Source: Methylotenera sp. L2L1 (GTDB lineage: Bacteria > Pseudomonadota > Gammaproteobacteria > Burkholderiales > Methylophilaceae). From it: a stretch of DNA of 64,000 nucleotides. Each line of letters begins with the position of its first letter. Within the stretch, counting starts at the first letter, position 1. Of the stretch, positions 48,001-57,921 are shown piece by piece. The stretch is from the NCBI RefSeq assembly GCF_000744605.1, contig NZ_JQMG01000001.1:1922001-1986000 (forward strand), written 5' to 3'. The position numbers and the translations under genes were made by a program. Below the pieces are notes generated by a model. It saw nothing but the letters and a program-made list of their open reading frames with translations, did not search any database and was not told the DNA's origin.

Positions 48001-48557
48001 GTCAGTTTATCAGCACAACCTTGGCAAACTTAGCCCCTAAAGATCAGCCACAACTATTAGCCGGTATCGTTTCTGGGGTGCGCAATAGGATGACTGCGCG
48101 CGGTAAAATGGCAATTGTTGGCCTAGATGATGGTACAACTAGAATTGAAGTAGTGGTTGGTAATGACTTGTTGAATCAATCGCAGCAGTTGTTAAAAGAT
48201 GACCAGCTAGTGATTGTTGAAGGCCGTGTGAGCCACGATGAGTTTTCTGGCGGTGTTCGTGTGAATGCTAGAAAGCTATATGATCTTTCTGCTTTAAGAA
48301 ATAATCGTGCCAGCTTTTTAAAAATTATGTGCAATGGTCAATCTGATGCGCTTAAACTAAAGACATTATTAAAGCCTTATTGTGTGAGTGCGTCAGATGA
48401 ATACCGCGGATGCCCGATCAAAATTGAATACCATAATCAAACCAGTAAAGTTGAACTCATGTTAGGTAATGATTGGCGAGTGGATTTGCATGATGAGTTG
48501 ATTGCGAGTTTAACCGAATGGTTGAGTAAGAATAACGTAAAAATCCTATATAATTAG
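45075..48557 (+). CDS. dnaE: DNA polymerase III alpha subunit
   Basis: 1,160 aa. N-terminal PHP domain (FVHLRCHSEYSIVDGIVRID), the polymerase core with PVGPGRGSGAGSVVAYSLGI, catalytic aspartates in MPDFDIDFC (413-421) and VKFDFLGLRTL, then helix-hairpin-helix and OB-fold (LLAGIVSGVRNRMTARGKMA). Length equals the E. coli DnaE class (DnaE1). It is the main replicative polymerase; no neighbouring gene of the holoenzyme is present. Confidence 0.98.
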   Translation: MLETTPTPSASPSFVHLRCHSEYSIVDGIVRIDDYVKQAVSDQMPALALTDLSNLFGAIKFYKTARGKGVKPIIGCDIWLENVDNREQPSRLLLLCQSHAGYLTLCHLLSRAYLTNQYRGRAEFKRAWFAEAGTEGLLLLSGGLAGDVGQACTQGNLALAKKLADQWQELFPERFYLEVQRIATDTGKASEEQYIQHVRHIAHELSLPIVATHPIQFTTPDDYRAHEARTCIAEGYVLADKRRPQNFTTEQYFKKQADIAVLFADMPEALTNSVEIAKRCNLNLTLGKNYLPQFPTPNNESLNDYLISEARLGLARRLEVLFPDEQIRASKQDAYSARLDFETNVINQMGFAGYFLIVADFINWAKNNGVPVGPGRGSGAGSVVAYSLGITDLDPLEYNLLFERFLNPDRVSMPDFDIDFCQEGRDRVIDYVKQKYGIDAVSQIATFGTMAAKAVIRDVGRVLDLPFNFVDGIAKLIPLELGITLSDALEKEPQLAERRESEEEVKELLELALRLEGLVRNIGMHAGGVLISPSKIADFSPVYCQPDGASLVSQYDKDDVEAVGLVKFDFLGLRTLTILDMALENANQQRASNNLPPLSFETLPINDKPTFQLLKTANTTAVFQLESRGMKDMLKQAMPDCFEDIIALVALYRPGPMDLIPDYCRRKHGKQRVEYPHPLTEPILKETYGIAVYQEQVMQIAQVVAGYSLGGADLLRRAMGKKKKEEMDAQRKIFTEGATKNNMTEQQASDLFDLLEKFAGYGFNKSHAAAYALVAYHTAFLKTHYPAAFLAATMSADMNNTDSVHIFYDDCAPNQVEVLPPDVNESEFKFKPVSKTQVLYGLGAVKGTGSAAIDVILEARRKDGPFTSLFDFCSRLDLRKVNRRVIESLIRAGAFDKLESNRHALLAGVALAISAAEQTNANSNQNSLFGEASDQSVHVLPNVAPWPEQQRLQEEKAALGFYFSGHPYWSYQKDLSQFISTTLANLAPKDQPQLLAGIVSGVRNRMTARGKMAIVGLDDGTTRIEVVVGNDLLNQSQQLLKDDQLVIVEGRVSHDEFSGGVRVNARKLYDLSALRNNRASFLKIMCNGQSDALKLKTLLKPYCVSASDEYRGCPIKIEYHNQTSKVELMLGNDWRVDLHDELIASLTEWLSKNNVKILYN

Positions 48558-48740
48558 CGCATTGTGGATATAGCGATGTCAGTGCTTTAAAAGCCACTGG
48601 CATTTAACGGGTTTATGCAAACTTAGCGTTTCTTTAATGGCTCTGTTAGCTGTGCAGGTTTATATCTTGCACCAGAGCTTACACCTGGCAACAGAAATAG
48701 GCATTATAGAATCAGATAATTTGAGACAAAATATAACGAT

Positions 48741-49712
48741 ATGAAAATTACTTATTTAGATTTTGAACAACCAATCGCTCAATTAGAAGCGAAAATTGAG
48801 AGTTTGCGTTCATCACATGATGACCACGATAATTTAGATATTTCAAAAGAACTGACAGCATTAGAAAAGAAAAATAAAAAACTGTCTGAAGATATTTATG
48901 GCAATTTAACTGCTTGGCAAATCTCTCAGTTGGCACGTCATCCTCAGCGCCCATACACACTAGATTATATTCAAGCGCTATTTACAGATTTTGAAGAGCT
49001 ACATGGCGATCGCGCATTTTCGGACGACCCTGCGATTGTTGGCGGTATTGCTAGATTTGAAGGCCAGCCAGTCATGGTGATTGGGCATCAAAAAGGCCGT
49101 GATATCAAAGAGCGTCAATACCGTAATTTCGGTATGCCGCGCCCTGAAGGTTATCGTAAGGCTTTGCGTTTATTCCGCTTGGCTGAAAAATTCAATATAC
49201 CAATTATCACGCTTATTGATACCCCAGGTGCTTACCCTGGTATCGGTGCTGAAGAGCGCGGACAATCTGAGGCAATTGCACGCAACTTGTATGTGATGGC
49301 TGAGCTTAAAACGCCAATTATCGGTGTAATTATTGGAGAGGGCGGTTCTGGTGGTGCTTTAGCATTAGGTGTTGTAGATCAATTACTCATGCTGCAATAT
49401 GGTACTTACTCAGTGATTTCACCTGAAGGCTGTGCTTCTATTCTATATAAGAGCGCAGATAAAGCTTCAATCGCAGCCGAGGCGCTTGCGATTACTGCGG
49501 ATAAACTGAAAGCATTAGGTTTGATAGATAAAATCGTACCTGAACCGATGGGAGGTGCGCATCGAGCACCAGAAGAAATGATGGCGTCATTAAAAACAGC
49601 ACTAAAAGAAGAGTTGACTCGCTTTAAATCAAAATCAATTAAAACATTATTAGTGAGCCGTTATGAGCGCTTAATGAGCTATGGCAAATTCAAAGAAGTT
49701 GCTGAAAAGTAA
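48741..49712 (+). CDS. accA: Acetyl-CoA carboxylase carboxyltransferase subunit alpha
   Basis: 323 aa. [51 protein letters not shown] and [16 protein letters not shown] are the AccA signatures. It pairs with AccD to transfer carboxyl from biotin to acetyl-CoA, the first step of fatty acid synthesis. The dnaE-accA-tilS order is widespread in proteobacteria. Its last 32 bases overlap the tilS frame. Confidence 0.98.
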   Translation: MKITYLDFEQPIAQLEAKIESLRSSHDDHDNLDISKELTALEKKNKKLSEDIYGNLTAWQISQLARHPQRPYTLDYIQALFTDFEELHGDRAFSDDPAIVGGIARFEGQPVMVIGHQKGRDIKERQYRNFGMPRPEGYRKALRLFRLAEKFNIPIITLIDTPGAYPGIGAEERGQSEAIARNLYVMAELKTPIIGVIIGEGGSGGALALGVVDQLLMLQYGTYSVISPEGCASILYKSADKASIAAEALAITADKLKALGLIDKIVPEPMGGAHRAPEEMMASLKTALKEELTRFKSKSIKTLLVSRYERLMSYGKFKEVAEK

Positions 49713-51129
49713 GGCTTCTGTCAAACGGGCTGGTAAGCAAGCTTTTGCAAGCCAGCCTGATGCTAGTGAACTTCACCCAGTATTATCCAAACTACACTCT
49801 TTTTTTACTCAACACTTATCTTTTGACGAGAAATCATTAACGGTATCGTCGGCATCAGCACCCAAACTGTTGCTCGCATTAAGTGGTGGGCTAGATTCTT
49901 CAGCACTTCTACATCTGTTGGTAAGCCTTAGGTCTTTACTGAGCTTTGATCTGCACGCCTTACATGTGCACCATGGGCTAAGCCCGAATGCAGATGCTTG
50001 GTCCGCGCTATGTGTGGAGCAATGTCGGTTACTGAATGTGCCAATCAACATAGTGCATGTCAACGTAGCTCAATCCAGCAAGTTAGGGATTGAGGCGGCA
50101 GCGCGACAGCTACGTTATCAAGCATTATTTGATGAAAGACTCTCCATTCAAGCCGACTTTATCGTGACAGCGCATCATCAAGATGATCAGGCTGAAACGT
50201 TAATCTTGCAGCTTATGCGTGGGGCCGGGGTGAAGGGACTCAGCAGCATGGCTGAGATTGACCAAACACGTGGTCTTATTAGGCCGCTACTGGGAGTCTC
50301 TAGGCAAGCGCTATATGATTACGCTATGCAGGCCGGTATTCAGTGGTGCGACGACGAAAGTAACGACAATACGCAATATGAGCGTAACTTTGTGCGTCAT
50401 GACGTTATGCCTGTGTTACAGGCACGTTACCCCAGTGTGAAGTCGGTGCTAGCAAGAACCGCGTCACATCTTGCTGAGGCTAATGATTTGTTAGATACAT
50501 TGGCGGAAATTGACGCACAAACTTTGATCATGAATGACAGTCTTTGTTTGCAGGGATTAAGTCAATTAAGCATCTCACGTGCAAAAAATTTATTACGTTG
50601 GTGGTTTGCTCAACATCACCTTTCGATGCCGACATCGGATCATTTGGCTGAGATGTTACAACAGCTGCTGAATGCCAAGCCCGACGCTGAGTTGAGTATT
50701 AACGTTCAGGATTACACATTAAGGCGTTATCAGCAAAGGGCTTACCTTTCTATTGAACAACTCAATGAACCGTTTGATTTGGTTTGGAATGGTGAAAGTG
50801 AACTTGTCGTGCCTAATGGCGGGAAGCTGATTTTTAGACAGGTTGAAGGCGCAGGGTTGGCCCTTAAGTTTGGCATGGCTAGGCTGAGAATTACTAACCG
50901 TAGTGGTGGTGAGCGTTTTAAGCCAGATGTATTAAGACCAACGAGAACGCTTAAGCACTTACTTCAAGCAGCCAGTATTCCGCCTTGGTTGCGCGATCAT
51001 TTGCCACTGGTGTACTGGCAAGATACTTTAGCATGCGTACCTGGCATCGGCATAGCGCATGAGCTTAGGGCATCTGAAGGTGAGCTGGGCTTAGAGATTA
51101 CTTGGCATCCTGTAGGCAAAGTACATTAG
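49681..51129 (+). CDS. tilS: tRNA(Ile)-lysidine synthase
   Basis: 482 aa from the ATG at 49681, which overlaps accA by 32 bp. The ATP pyrophosphatase PP-loop SGGLDSS sits at about 69-75, roughly 40 residues later than in E. coli TilS, so either the N-terminus is extended or translation begins at an internal non-ATG codon. Also [20 protein letters not shown], and C-terminal substrate-binding domains with GGERFKP and [13 protein letters not shown]-like [13 protein letters not shown]. It makes lysidine at C34 of the minor tRNA-Ile. Confidence 0.93.
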   Translation: MANSKKLLKSKASVKRAGKQAFASQPDASELHPVLSKLHSFFTQHLSFDEKSLTVSSASAPKLLLALSGGLDSSALLHLLVSLRSLLSFDLHALHVHHGLSPNADAWSALCVEQCRLLNVPINIVHVNVAQSSKLGIEAAARQLRYQALFDERLSIQADFIVTAHHQDDQAETLILQLMRGAGVKGLSSMAEIDQTRGLIRPLLGVSRQALYDYAMQAGIQWCDDESNDNTQYERNFVRHDVMPVLQARYPSVKSVLARTASHLAEANDLLDTLAEIDAQTLIMNDSLCLQGLSQLSISRAKNLLRWWFAQHHLSMPTSDHLAEMLQQLLNAKPDAELSINVQDYTLRRYQQRAYLSIEQLNEPFDLVWNGESELVVPNGGKLIFRQVEGAGLALKFGMARLRITNRSGGERFKPDVLRPTRTLKHLLQAASIPPWLRDHLPLVYWQDTLACVPGIGIAHELRASEGELGLEITWHPVGKVH

Positions 51130-51247
51130 TTGTACTAACCAAATTAGCTCAACCAGTACAATTAGTCCCAACTAGTACAGTCAAACTTAAGCGTCTTAAA
51201 CTTGCGTAAAGCTAATGAAGCATAGCCGCATTGTTATGCCATTTAGG

Positions 51248-51904
51248 TTATTTCTTAAGTAGTTTTTTTAGATGAGACCAAATGTTATCTAAAACCAGTG
51301 GTTGAGCAGTGGCGTTGGGGTGTAGGCCATCATCCTGAATTAAGTTTGCTTTTGCTGCGATGTTTTCCAACATAAACGGCACCAGCGGAATTTGGTGCTG
51401 TTGGCTGAGCTTTACATAACTTTGGCTAAATAATTTTGTGTATTGTGGGCCGTAGTTTGGTGGAATCCTCATCCCAACTAGTAATATTTTCGCACCTGAT
51501 TTTTTGCCTTGTTGAATAATTGTGTTGAGATTAGTGGTCATTTCTTGAATAGGCAGCCCGCGCAGGCCATCGTTTGCACCAAGCTCTAAAATGATAATGC
51601 TAGGTTTTATTTGGGCTAGGGCATTGTGAATACGGCTGACGCCACCACTTGTGGTTTCGCCGCTAATACTCGCGTTGATGACTTCATATTGATAATATTC
51701 AGAGGATAGCTTTTTTTGTAGCAATGATGCCCATCCTTGTTGCTGTGGAATACCATATGCAGCCGATAAACTATCACCGTAAATCATTATTTTTGGATTT
51801 TCTGCAAAAGCAGGCATTGACCATGCAACGAAGTTCGAAAAAAACAAACTAAGCAATACGGTTTTCAAAAAGAATTTAAAGTCTAACAATAAACGGAATG
51901 ACAT
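51248..51904 (-). CDS. tesA: TesA-type SGNH/GDSL esterase (arylesterase/thioesterase I)
   Basis: 218 aa from the ATG at 51904; a TTG start at 51922 in the same frame is less likely. A signal peptide (FLKTVLLSLFFSNFVAWSMPAFA) precedes SGNH blocks: IYGDSLSAAYG with the nucleophile Ser, the block I-III Gly, LGANDGLRG with the oxyanion Asn, and DGLHPN with Asp-x-x-His. A periplasmic lysophospholipase or thioesterase. Divergent from the ABC ATPase gene with only two bases between start codons, as at E. coli tesA/ybbA. Confidence 0.92.
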   Translation of the reverse strand: MSFRLLLDFKFFLKTVLLSLFFSNFVAWSMPAFAENPKIMIYGDSLSAAYGIPQQQGWASLLQKKLSSEYYQYEVINASISGETTSGGVSRIHNALAQIKPSIIILELGANDGLRGLPIQEMTTNLNTIIQQGKKSGAKILLVGMRIPPNYGPQYTKLFSQSYVKLSQQHQIPLVPFMLENIAAKANLIQDDGLHPNATAQPLVLDNIWSHLKKLLKK

Positions 51905-51906
51905 GA

Positions 51907-52593
51907 ATGCAACAATCTCCAATGATTCAAGCGCAAGACCTGCACTACGAAATTACTAACCATGATAACCAAATTCGCATATTAAGTGGCCTAAATCTGA
52001 GCGTTACAGATGGTGACCAAATTGCCATTATTGGCAGCTCTGGTTCAGGTAAATCTACATTACTTAGCCTGCTCGCAGGGTTGGACGTTCCTACTAGCGG
52101 AAGCGTTCAAATTAGAGGTGGTCTATTTAGCGGTTTAAATGAAGATGGCCGTGCTGCGGTACGAGCTAAAGACATGGGGTTTGTATTTCAGTCTTTTCAG
52201 TTATTACCCGCATTGACTGCATTAGAAAACGTGATGCTTCCACTGCAATTAAAAAGCCATCCTAAAGCTGAAGCATTAAGCCTTGAAGCTTTAGATAAAG
52301 TAGGGCTAAGTCAACGTGTTCAACACTACCCTAAACAACTGTCTGGTGGAGAGCAGCAACGAGTGGCAATCGCGCGTGCTTTTGCCACACAGCCTAGTAT
52401 TTTATTTGCAGATGAGCCCACAGGTAATTTAGATAGCACTACTGGCCAGATGATTATTGAGTTGCTGTTTAACATGAATAAAGAGGCTGGCACTACCTTG
52501 GTGCTGGTTACACATGATATTAAGCTGGCTAATCGTTGCAAGCGTCTATTTAAATTAGAGCACGGTGTTCTATTAGAAATGGCGCAAGTATGA
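51907..52593 (+). CDS. ybbA: YbbA-like ABC transporter ATP-binding protein
   Basis: 228 aa. Walker A GSSGSGKST (about 43-51), signature LSGGEQQRVAIARAFA, Walker B ILFADEPTGNLDS and the H loop VTHD. LolD/MacB-type MATE-like ATPase; assigned to YbbA from the head-to-head tesA gene and the large permease downstream. Its stop overlaps the permease ATG (ATGA). Confidence 0.93.
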   Translation: MQQSPMIQAQDLHYEITNHDNQIRILSGLNLSVTDGDQIAIIGSSGSGKSTLLSLLAGLDVPTSGSVQIRGGLFSGLNEDGRAAVRAKDMGFVFQSFQLLPALTALENVMLPLQLKSHPKAEALSLEALDKVGLSQRVQHYPKQLSGGEQQRVAIARAFATQPSILFADEPTGNLDSTTGQMIIELLFNMNKEAGTTLVLVTHDIKLANRCKRLFKLEHGVLLEMAQV

Positions 52594-55097
52594 TGTTAGC
52601 TGCTAGGTTGGCATGGTCGCAAACGATTAGTTTGTGGCGCGCTGGTGAGTTAAGAGTATTAGTCTTCGCATTAGTGTTGGCGGTTGCAGCGATTACTGCG
52701 GTGAGTTTTTTTACGCAGCGTATTGAGTCTGCACTTAATCAACAAGGTAGTTTGTTAATTGGTGGAGATTTAGCGGTTTTAGCAGACCATCCTATCCCTA
52801 CTACTTTTATGGTGCGTGCAAAATCACAAGCAATGTTGGCAACACGTACTTATGAATTCCCTAGTATGGTGATTTACGGCGAGTCGAGTCAGTTAGTTGA
52901 AATTAAGGCGGTTGAACCAAACTTTCCATTACGTGGGCACTTAACGATAGGTAAGCATCCACAGGATACGGGGCAAGCTGTGCAGGCCGCTCCTCAGGCT
53001 GGTGAGGTTTGGATAGAGCCACGATTAGCAACTTTGTTGAATGTGCAGGTAGGTGACAAACTCCAAGTGGGTGAACTTAGTTTAATAGTGAGTGCTGTAT
53101 TACTGCGTGAGCCTTCGCGGGGGGGCAATATGTTTAGCTTTGCGCCTAGGTTGATGATGAACGCTGCCGATTTAGCTGCAACTCAACTTATTCAGTATGG
53201 CAGCCGTGTGAAATACCAGCTTTTGTTGGCTTCTAGCCCTGAAGAAATTCAGCGTTATTTGGAGCAGGCAAAGCCTACATTGGGTAGAGGAGAGCGGATG
53301 GATGATGTCCGTAATGCCCGTCCTGAAATAAAAACTGCATTAGATAAAGCACAGCAGTTTTTGGGGCTATCTGCCATGGTGAGTGTGGTGTTGGCGATGG
53401 TGGCCATGCTGTTATCAAGTTTGCCGTACATCAAGCAAAGTTTAAATACATTTGCTTTGATGCGCTGTTTTGGCGCCCAACAAAATACAGTGTTGCAGAT
53501 ATTGACCATTCAAACCTTAATGATCGCGTTATTGAGTGCGTTGGCTGGTGCGCTGCTTGGTTTTATCGCGCAACTAGGGTTAGCACAATTAGCAGGTAAT
53601 TTGTTTGTGGAAACATTGCCACCGGTATCTGCAATGCCTGTGTTAATAGGGATTTTGGCTAGTATTGGGATGATGGTTGCTGTCGTGCTTCCACACGCGT
53701 GGCAAATGAGAAATCTGTCGGCGATGAATATACTAAGGCGAGATACGCTATTACTACCATTATCAACACAAGCTAAGTTCTTGCCAGCTGCTTTAGTGAT
53801 GATGGTCATGATTTTCTGGCAGGCGCAAGATGTGAACATTGCAGTTTCGACGATTGTTGCGATGCTTGCATTGAGCTTAATTGTATTAGGCTTTGTTTAT
53901 GCGCTCACTTACTTAGCACAGCGGTTTTTAATGCTCACCCCTAAAAGTAGCATGTTGGCCTCCATTAATCTGGGTATACAAGGCTTAAAACGCCGAGTTG
54001 GTTTGTCCACTGTGCAAATGATTGGCTTTTGCATGGGCTTGATGGTGATTATGCTGCTGACGCTCATCCGTGGTGATTTAATCCGTAATTGGCAAGCATC
54101 TCTGCCAGAAGGTGCGCCAAATCGATTTGTGATTAATATTCAACCCGCTCAAATTAATCAAGTAAATCAGTTTTTTATTAAACAAAACATTCAAGATGCG
54201 GCTATCTTTCCAATGGTGCGTGCGCGATTGGTCAGTAAAAATAAACAGTTAATCAATACTGTGACATGGCAAGATGATCGTGCGAAAAGACTTGCCGAGC
54301 GAGAGTTTAACTTGTCATGGGCCGCACAAATGCAAAGCGATAATAAGCTAGTTGCTGGACGCTGGTGGCAAGATAACGAACATGGAAAGCCATTAATATC
54401 ACTTGAAGAGGGCTTGGCTAAAAGTCTTAATATTAAAATTGGTGATCAACTACTATTTGATATCGCAGGAAGTCCGTTAACACTGACCGTCACAAGTCTT
54501 AGAAAAGTAGAGTGGGATACGATGCGCGCCAATTTCTTTGCTGTGACACCGCCAGGGGTGCTGGATACATTTTCTGCCAGCCATATCAGCAGTTTTCATC
54601 TGCCTATTGGCGCAGAGGAGTCACTTAATCAACTGGTGAAGCAATACCCTAATTTAACCGTGATTGACATTGCAGCACTCATGCAGCAAGTGCGTGGCAT
54701 CATGCAAAAGATGAGTCAGGCAATTGAGTATGTTTTTGTGTTTAGCTTAATTGTAGGTGTCGCCGTACTGTACGCTGCCCTTGTTGCCACCAGAGAGGAG
54801 CGCGTGACAGAAGCAACGCTAATGCGTGTATTTGGCGCATCACGACAACAGGTGAGTGTTGCTTATATCGCAGAATTTGCGTGTATTGGATTTATCTCGG
54901 CGCTAGTGGCATCGATTGCCGCAAATTTTTTAGCGTATTACATTAGTGTCAATATTCTCAATATACCGTTTCAGTTTAATCTTAGTTTGGTTGTATTGAG
55001 TGTGCTAGTTGCAGCAGTTTTAATTCCATTAGCTACTTGGTTGGGGTTGCGTCGTTTCTTGAATATTCCACCTAGGCAGTTACTTAACAGTATTTAA
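52590..55097 (+). CDS. ybbP: YbbP-like FtsX/MacB-family ABC permease
   Basis: 835 aa. An N-terminal membrane helix (LRVLVFALVLAVAAITAVSF), a MacB-type periplasmic domain, a four-helix FtsX block (about 255-385), further helices to about 500, a second periplasmic domain and a second FtsX block (about 725-825, ending near TWLGLRRFLNIPPRQLL). About ten membrane helices in total, the layout of YbbP. Substrate unknown; proposed to act in envelope lipid or toxin handling with TesA. Confidence 0.92.
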   Translation: MMLAARLAWSQTISLWRAGELRVLVFALVLAVAAITAVSFFTQRIESALNQQGSLLIGGDLAVLADHPIPTTFMVRAKSQAMLATRTYEFPSMVIYGESSQLVEIKAVEPNFPLRGHLTIGKHPQDTGQAVQAAPQAGEVWIEPRLATLLNVQVGDKLQVGELSLIVSAVLLREPSRGGNMFSFAPRLMMNAADLAATQLIQYGSRVKYQLLLASSPEEIQRYLEQAKPTLGRGERMDDVRNARPEIKTALDKAQQFLGLSAMVSVVLAMVAMLLSSLPYIKQSLNTFALMRCFGAQQNTVLQILTIQTLMIALLSALAGALLGFIAQLGLAQLAGNLFVETLPPVSAMPVLIGILASIGMMVAVVLPHAWQMRNLSAMNILRRDTLLLPLSTQAKFLPAALVMMVMIFWQAQDVNIAVSTIVAMLALSLIVLGFVYALTYLAQRFLMLTPKSSMLASINLGIQGLKRRVGLSTVQMIGFCMGLMVIMLLTLIRGDLIRNWQASLPEGAPNRFVINIQPAQINQVNQFFIKQNIQDAAIFPMVRARLVSKNKQLINTVTWQDDRAKRLAEREFNLSWAAQMQSDNKLVAGRWWQDNEHGKPLISLEEGLAKSLNIKIGDQLLFDIAGSPLTLTVTSLRKVEWDTMRANFFAVTPPGVLDTFSASHISSFHLPIGAEESLNQLVKQYPNLTVIDIAALMQQVRGIMQKMSQAIEYVFVFSLIVGVAVLYAALVATREERVTEATLMRVFGASRQQVSVAYIAEFACIGFISALVASIAANFLAYYISVNILNIPFQFNLSLVVLSVLVAAVLIPLATWLGLRRFLNIPPRQLLNSI

Positions 55098-55134
55098 TCT
55101 AGGCGTATTTTTATATATTTCCTACTTAATAAAA

Positions 55135-55304
55135 CGTCATTCCCGCGTAGGCGGGAATCCAGTCAAGATGGTGATTAAGAATGTTGGTTTGTTGTAAATA
55201 ATCTGGCATTCACATTACCTAAATTCCTGCCTATTGTGCCGAATCTTGGCGCTTCTGCGGCTTAGGTTAATGGGGAAAACTTTTAAGCTCTCACGAGAGT
55301 GACG
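55135..55304. repeat. REP/MITE-like element
   Basis: Starts CGTCATTCCCGC with hairpin TTCCCGC-GTAG-GCGGGAA (55140-55157), a common bacterial REP core, and ends CTCT-CACG-AGAG then TGACG (55288-55304). The outermost CGTCA and TGACG are inverted. It fills the gap between ybbP and the TonB receptor gene and has no coding potential. Confidence 0.6.
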
Positions 55305-55347
55305 GATAGTTTAGTGGCTATCACAGAAGAACAAAATCGCAACAAAT

Positions 55348-55380
55348 AAAAAAGGGTTACAGCTTGCTGTAACCCTTTTT
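55348..55380. terminator. Bidirectional terminator between ybbP and TonB receptor
   Basis: GGGTTACAG-CTTG-CTGTAACCC with A runs on the left and T runs on the right. Converging genes can both use it. Confidence 0.9.
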
Positions 55381-55429
55381 GCTAAGCAATCATACCTAAC
55401 GGTGACTGCTTGTTTTTACATCAAATTGC

Positions 55430-57865
55430 CTACTTCTTTGGGCCACCAAACTCATAACGAGCGCCAATCCAAGCCGCACGTGGTGCGCCAGATAATAACC
55501 CAAGTTGTTTTGATTCAGTACCAAATGTGCCATCAGCAGTAAACATGGTTTCAGCTAAACGGCCACTCACATTGTACTCACGGTCAAAAATGTTGGTCGC
55601 TTTAGCAAATGCTTTCCAACCATTGCCGATGTTGTATTGTGTGTCTAAGTTAACAATAAAATAACCGCTCACTTTACCTTTGCCTGTAGCACACTCTTCA
55701 GTATCTGCAGCACAAGTTGCACTATTAGCACGATGTTGGTTGTTTTCATTGCCCCAAACATAAGCGCTTGAGAAGCCAATCACGTTAGTACCAATAGACC
55801 ATGCTGGTGTGACTGCATATTGACCACGTAGTTTCAATTGATGTGCAGGAATTGATGGAATACGGTCACCTGGTTTTGCGTAAATAATACCTTCACTATC
55901 TTCTGACGAGTTTGAAGAACTTACAAATGAAACATCAGAATCGTAAGTGGCACGTACATAGCTGTATGAAGCGCTCCATCTGAACTTATCAGCATCACCA
56001 GCTAAGCCCATATCAATCCCTTGACGCTTAGTTCTGCCTACGTTTTTGTAGTAGCCAGCACCGTTTGATGAGCCTGCTGCAGTGAATTGAATGTCATCAT
56101 GGTTAACAGCATGGTACAAGCCAGCATTCCAACGAATACTTTCTGTTAACAAGCCACGACCACCAAACTCATAAGTTTTCGCAACCACTTGGTTTAGTGG
56201 AGGATCATCTGCCATTGCTGAAGGCAGTAAGCATGGTGCCGCTGGATTTGAACAGCCTAACTCAATAGAGGTTGGTGCACGGCTAGATTCACTATAAGAC
56301 GTAAAGAACGTTAAATTGTCATTAGGTGTATGCGTCAGGCCTATGCTTGGGTTTAAACGTGTGTAGCTATCTTTTGCAGTCAAGCTATTTGGATTTGTAT
56401 CAGAACGAGGACCTCTTAGCGTATCTACGTTATCAACACGCGTAAAGTTCCAGCTTGCACCACCAGTTAAATGCCACTGATCATTAAGAGATAATGTATC
56501 TGTTGCAAATAAACGTGCTGTGTATTGTTTACCAGTAAGACCTGTTGTTTGCCTTTGTGGGAGCAAACCATCACCAGCTAAGATTGGTGCTCTTGATGGG
56601 TCAAACACTGAAGAGCTGCCTGTGTTTCCAACCAAAATACCATCAACAATAGCTTCACTCAATTCGGAAATATTTACATTTTCAGATTGTTTGAATCTAG
56701 ACAATGTGTAGTCGTATCCTGCGCCAACTGTAAATTGATTCTTTTTACCCATCCAATCCTCATTGAATACCATCTGACCAGTTGCGCCATAGGTATCTTG
56801 AGTAGTTTTAGATGAGTTTAGGGTTGAGCCGGTTATTTCACAGTCATCACCAGCACCGTTACATGTTATGCCAGGATAGCCGGCAAGCGCATCACCATCT
56901 TCAATCTCAGCTTCGTATAAGTCACCATTTACTGTATGACGATTAGATTTTCTGTAATACACATTACCAGAGAACATCGTGTCTTCATTAATCCAATGAG
57001 AGCCGTTTAGTGCTAAGAAGTGTGAGTGGTTGTTGGTAAAGTCTGGGCGAGTATGAATTTGATCACGATCACCACTTAATAGGTTTTCAGGCGTAAAGCC
57101 ATTACCAATAAGATTATTATCTGTACCGATATAAGTTAAATCTAACTTGGTTGTTTCATTTTGCCAACCCAACTTACCAAATAATTGGTTGAGGTGTGAT
57201 GGTGAGTAATCTCTCCAGCCATCTTCAGTCGTGTGTTGGTAGCCTAGCATGTAATCTACAGAACCATCTTTAGATACGCCGCCAGCTTCGATTAATGCAC
57301 GTTGACGACCCCATGAGCCAGCCTCGTATTCTAAGGCCATGCCTTGGTTATCACGACCACTTTTGGTTTGAATCGCAATAGCACCGCCCAAAGTATTTAA
57401 ACCGAATAATGGATTTGATCCAGGCACTACTTGCATGTTGCCAATCGCAAAGCTAGGAATCTTGTCCCAAAGCGTTACATCACCGAATGGCTCGTTGACA
57501 CGTACACCATCCACATAGGTAGAAAGACCTTGAGCATTACCTAATAAAGAAGAAGCAGAGTAGCCACGGAAGTTGATTTCTGGTTGCCATGGGTTACCAG
57601 ACATATCTGATACTGTCACCCCTTGCATATTGTTCATCATGTAGTCAGCAATTGAAACGCCAGCTTGATTAGCAACCTCTTTTGGTGATGCCATTTGGAT
57701 ATTTGCAGGTACTTTATTTAACGGCAAACCAATACCTGGTAGTGGTGTAGTGCCGTATACCTCAATTTTCTTAATATTAATTGCAGTGTCATCTGCAAGT
57801 GCTGGTGTGTTTGCAAAAGCAAGCATCACCGCGACAGATGTAAGTTTCATCAATGGTTTTTTCAT
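55430..57865 (-). CDS. TonB-dependent outer-membrane receptor
   Basis: 811 aa. Signal peptide (LTSVAVMLAFANTPALA), plug domain (about 45-170: NMQGVTVSDM, NFRGYSASSLLGNAQG, STYVDGVRVNEPFGDVTLWD, GGAIAIQTKSG) and a 22-strand beta barrel ending WIGARYEFGGPKK. Three Cys-pair loops (CNGAGDDC, CSNPAAPC, CAADTEEC) are probably extracellular. Ligand unknown; no siderophore or cobalamin gene is adjacent. Its start is preceded by a sigma-54 promoter match, and an enhancer-like palindrome array lies 170-250 bp upstream, next to a divergent sigma-54 activator gene. Confidence 0.94.
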   Translation of the reverse strand: MKKPLMKLTSVAVMLAFANTPALADDTAINIKKIEVYGTTPLPGIGLPLNKVPANIQMASPKEVANQAGVSIADYMMNNMQGVTVSDMSGNPWQPEINFRGYSASSLLGNAQGLSTYVDGVRVNEPFGDVTLWDKIPSFAIGNMQVVPGSNPLFGLNTLGGAIAIQTKSGRDNQGMALEYEAGSWGRQRALIEAGGVSKDGSVDYMLGYQHTTEDGWRDYSPSHLNQLFGKLGWQNETTKLDLTYIGTDNNLIGNGFTPENLLSGDRDQIHTRPDFTNNHSHFLALNGSHWINEDTMFSGNVYYRKSNRHTVNGDLYEAEIEDGDALAGYPGITCNGAGDDCEITGSTLNSSKTTQDTYGATGQMVFNEDWMGKKNQFTVGAGYDYTLSRFKQSENVNISELSEAIVDGILVGNTGSSSVFDPSRAPILAGDGLLPQRQTTGLTGKQYTARLFATDTLSLNDQWHLTGGASWNFTRVDNVDTLRGPRSDTNPNSLTAKDSYTRLNPSIGLTHTPNDNLTFFTSYSESSRAPTSIELGCSNPAAPCLLPSAMADDPPLNQVVAKTYEFGGRGLLTESIRWNAGLYHAVNHDDIQFTAAGSSNGAGYYKNVGRTKRQGIDMGLAGDADKFRWSASYSYVRATYDSDVSFVSSSNSSEDSEGIIYAKPGDRIPSIPAHQLKLRGQYAVTPAWSIGTNVIGFSSAYVWGNENNQHRANSATCAADTEECATGKGKVSGYFIVNLDTQYNIGNGWKAFAKATNIFDREYNVSGRLAETMFTADGTFGTESKQLGLLSGAPRAAWIGARYEFGGPKK

Positions 57866-57921
57866 TATTTACTTTCGATAAAAATTCTAGGCTATCTTTT
57901 ATGTAAGATGGGCTAAATTAA

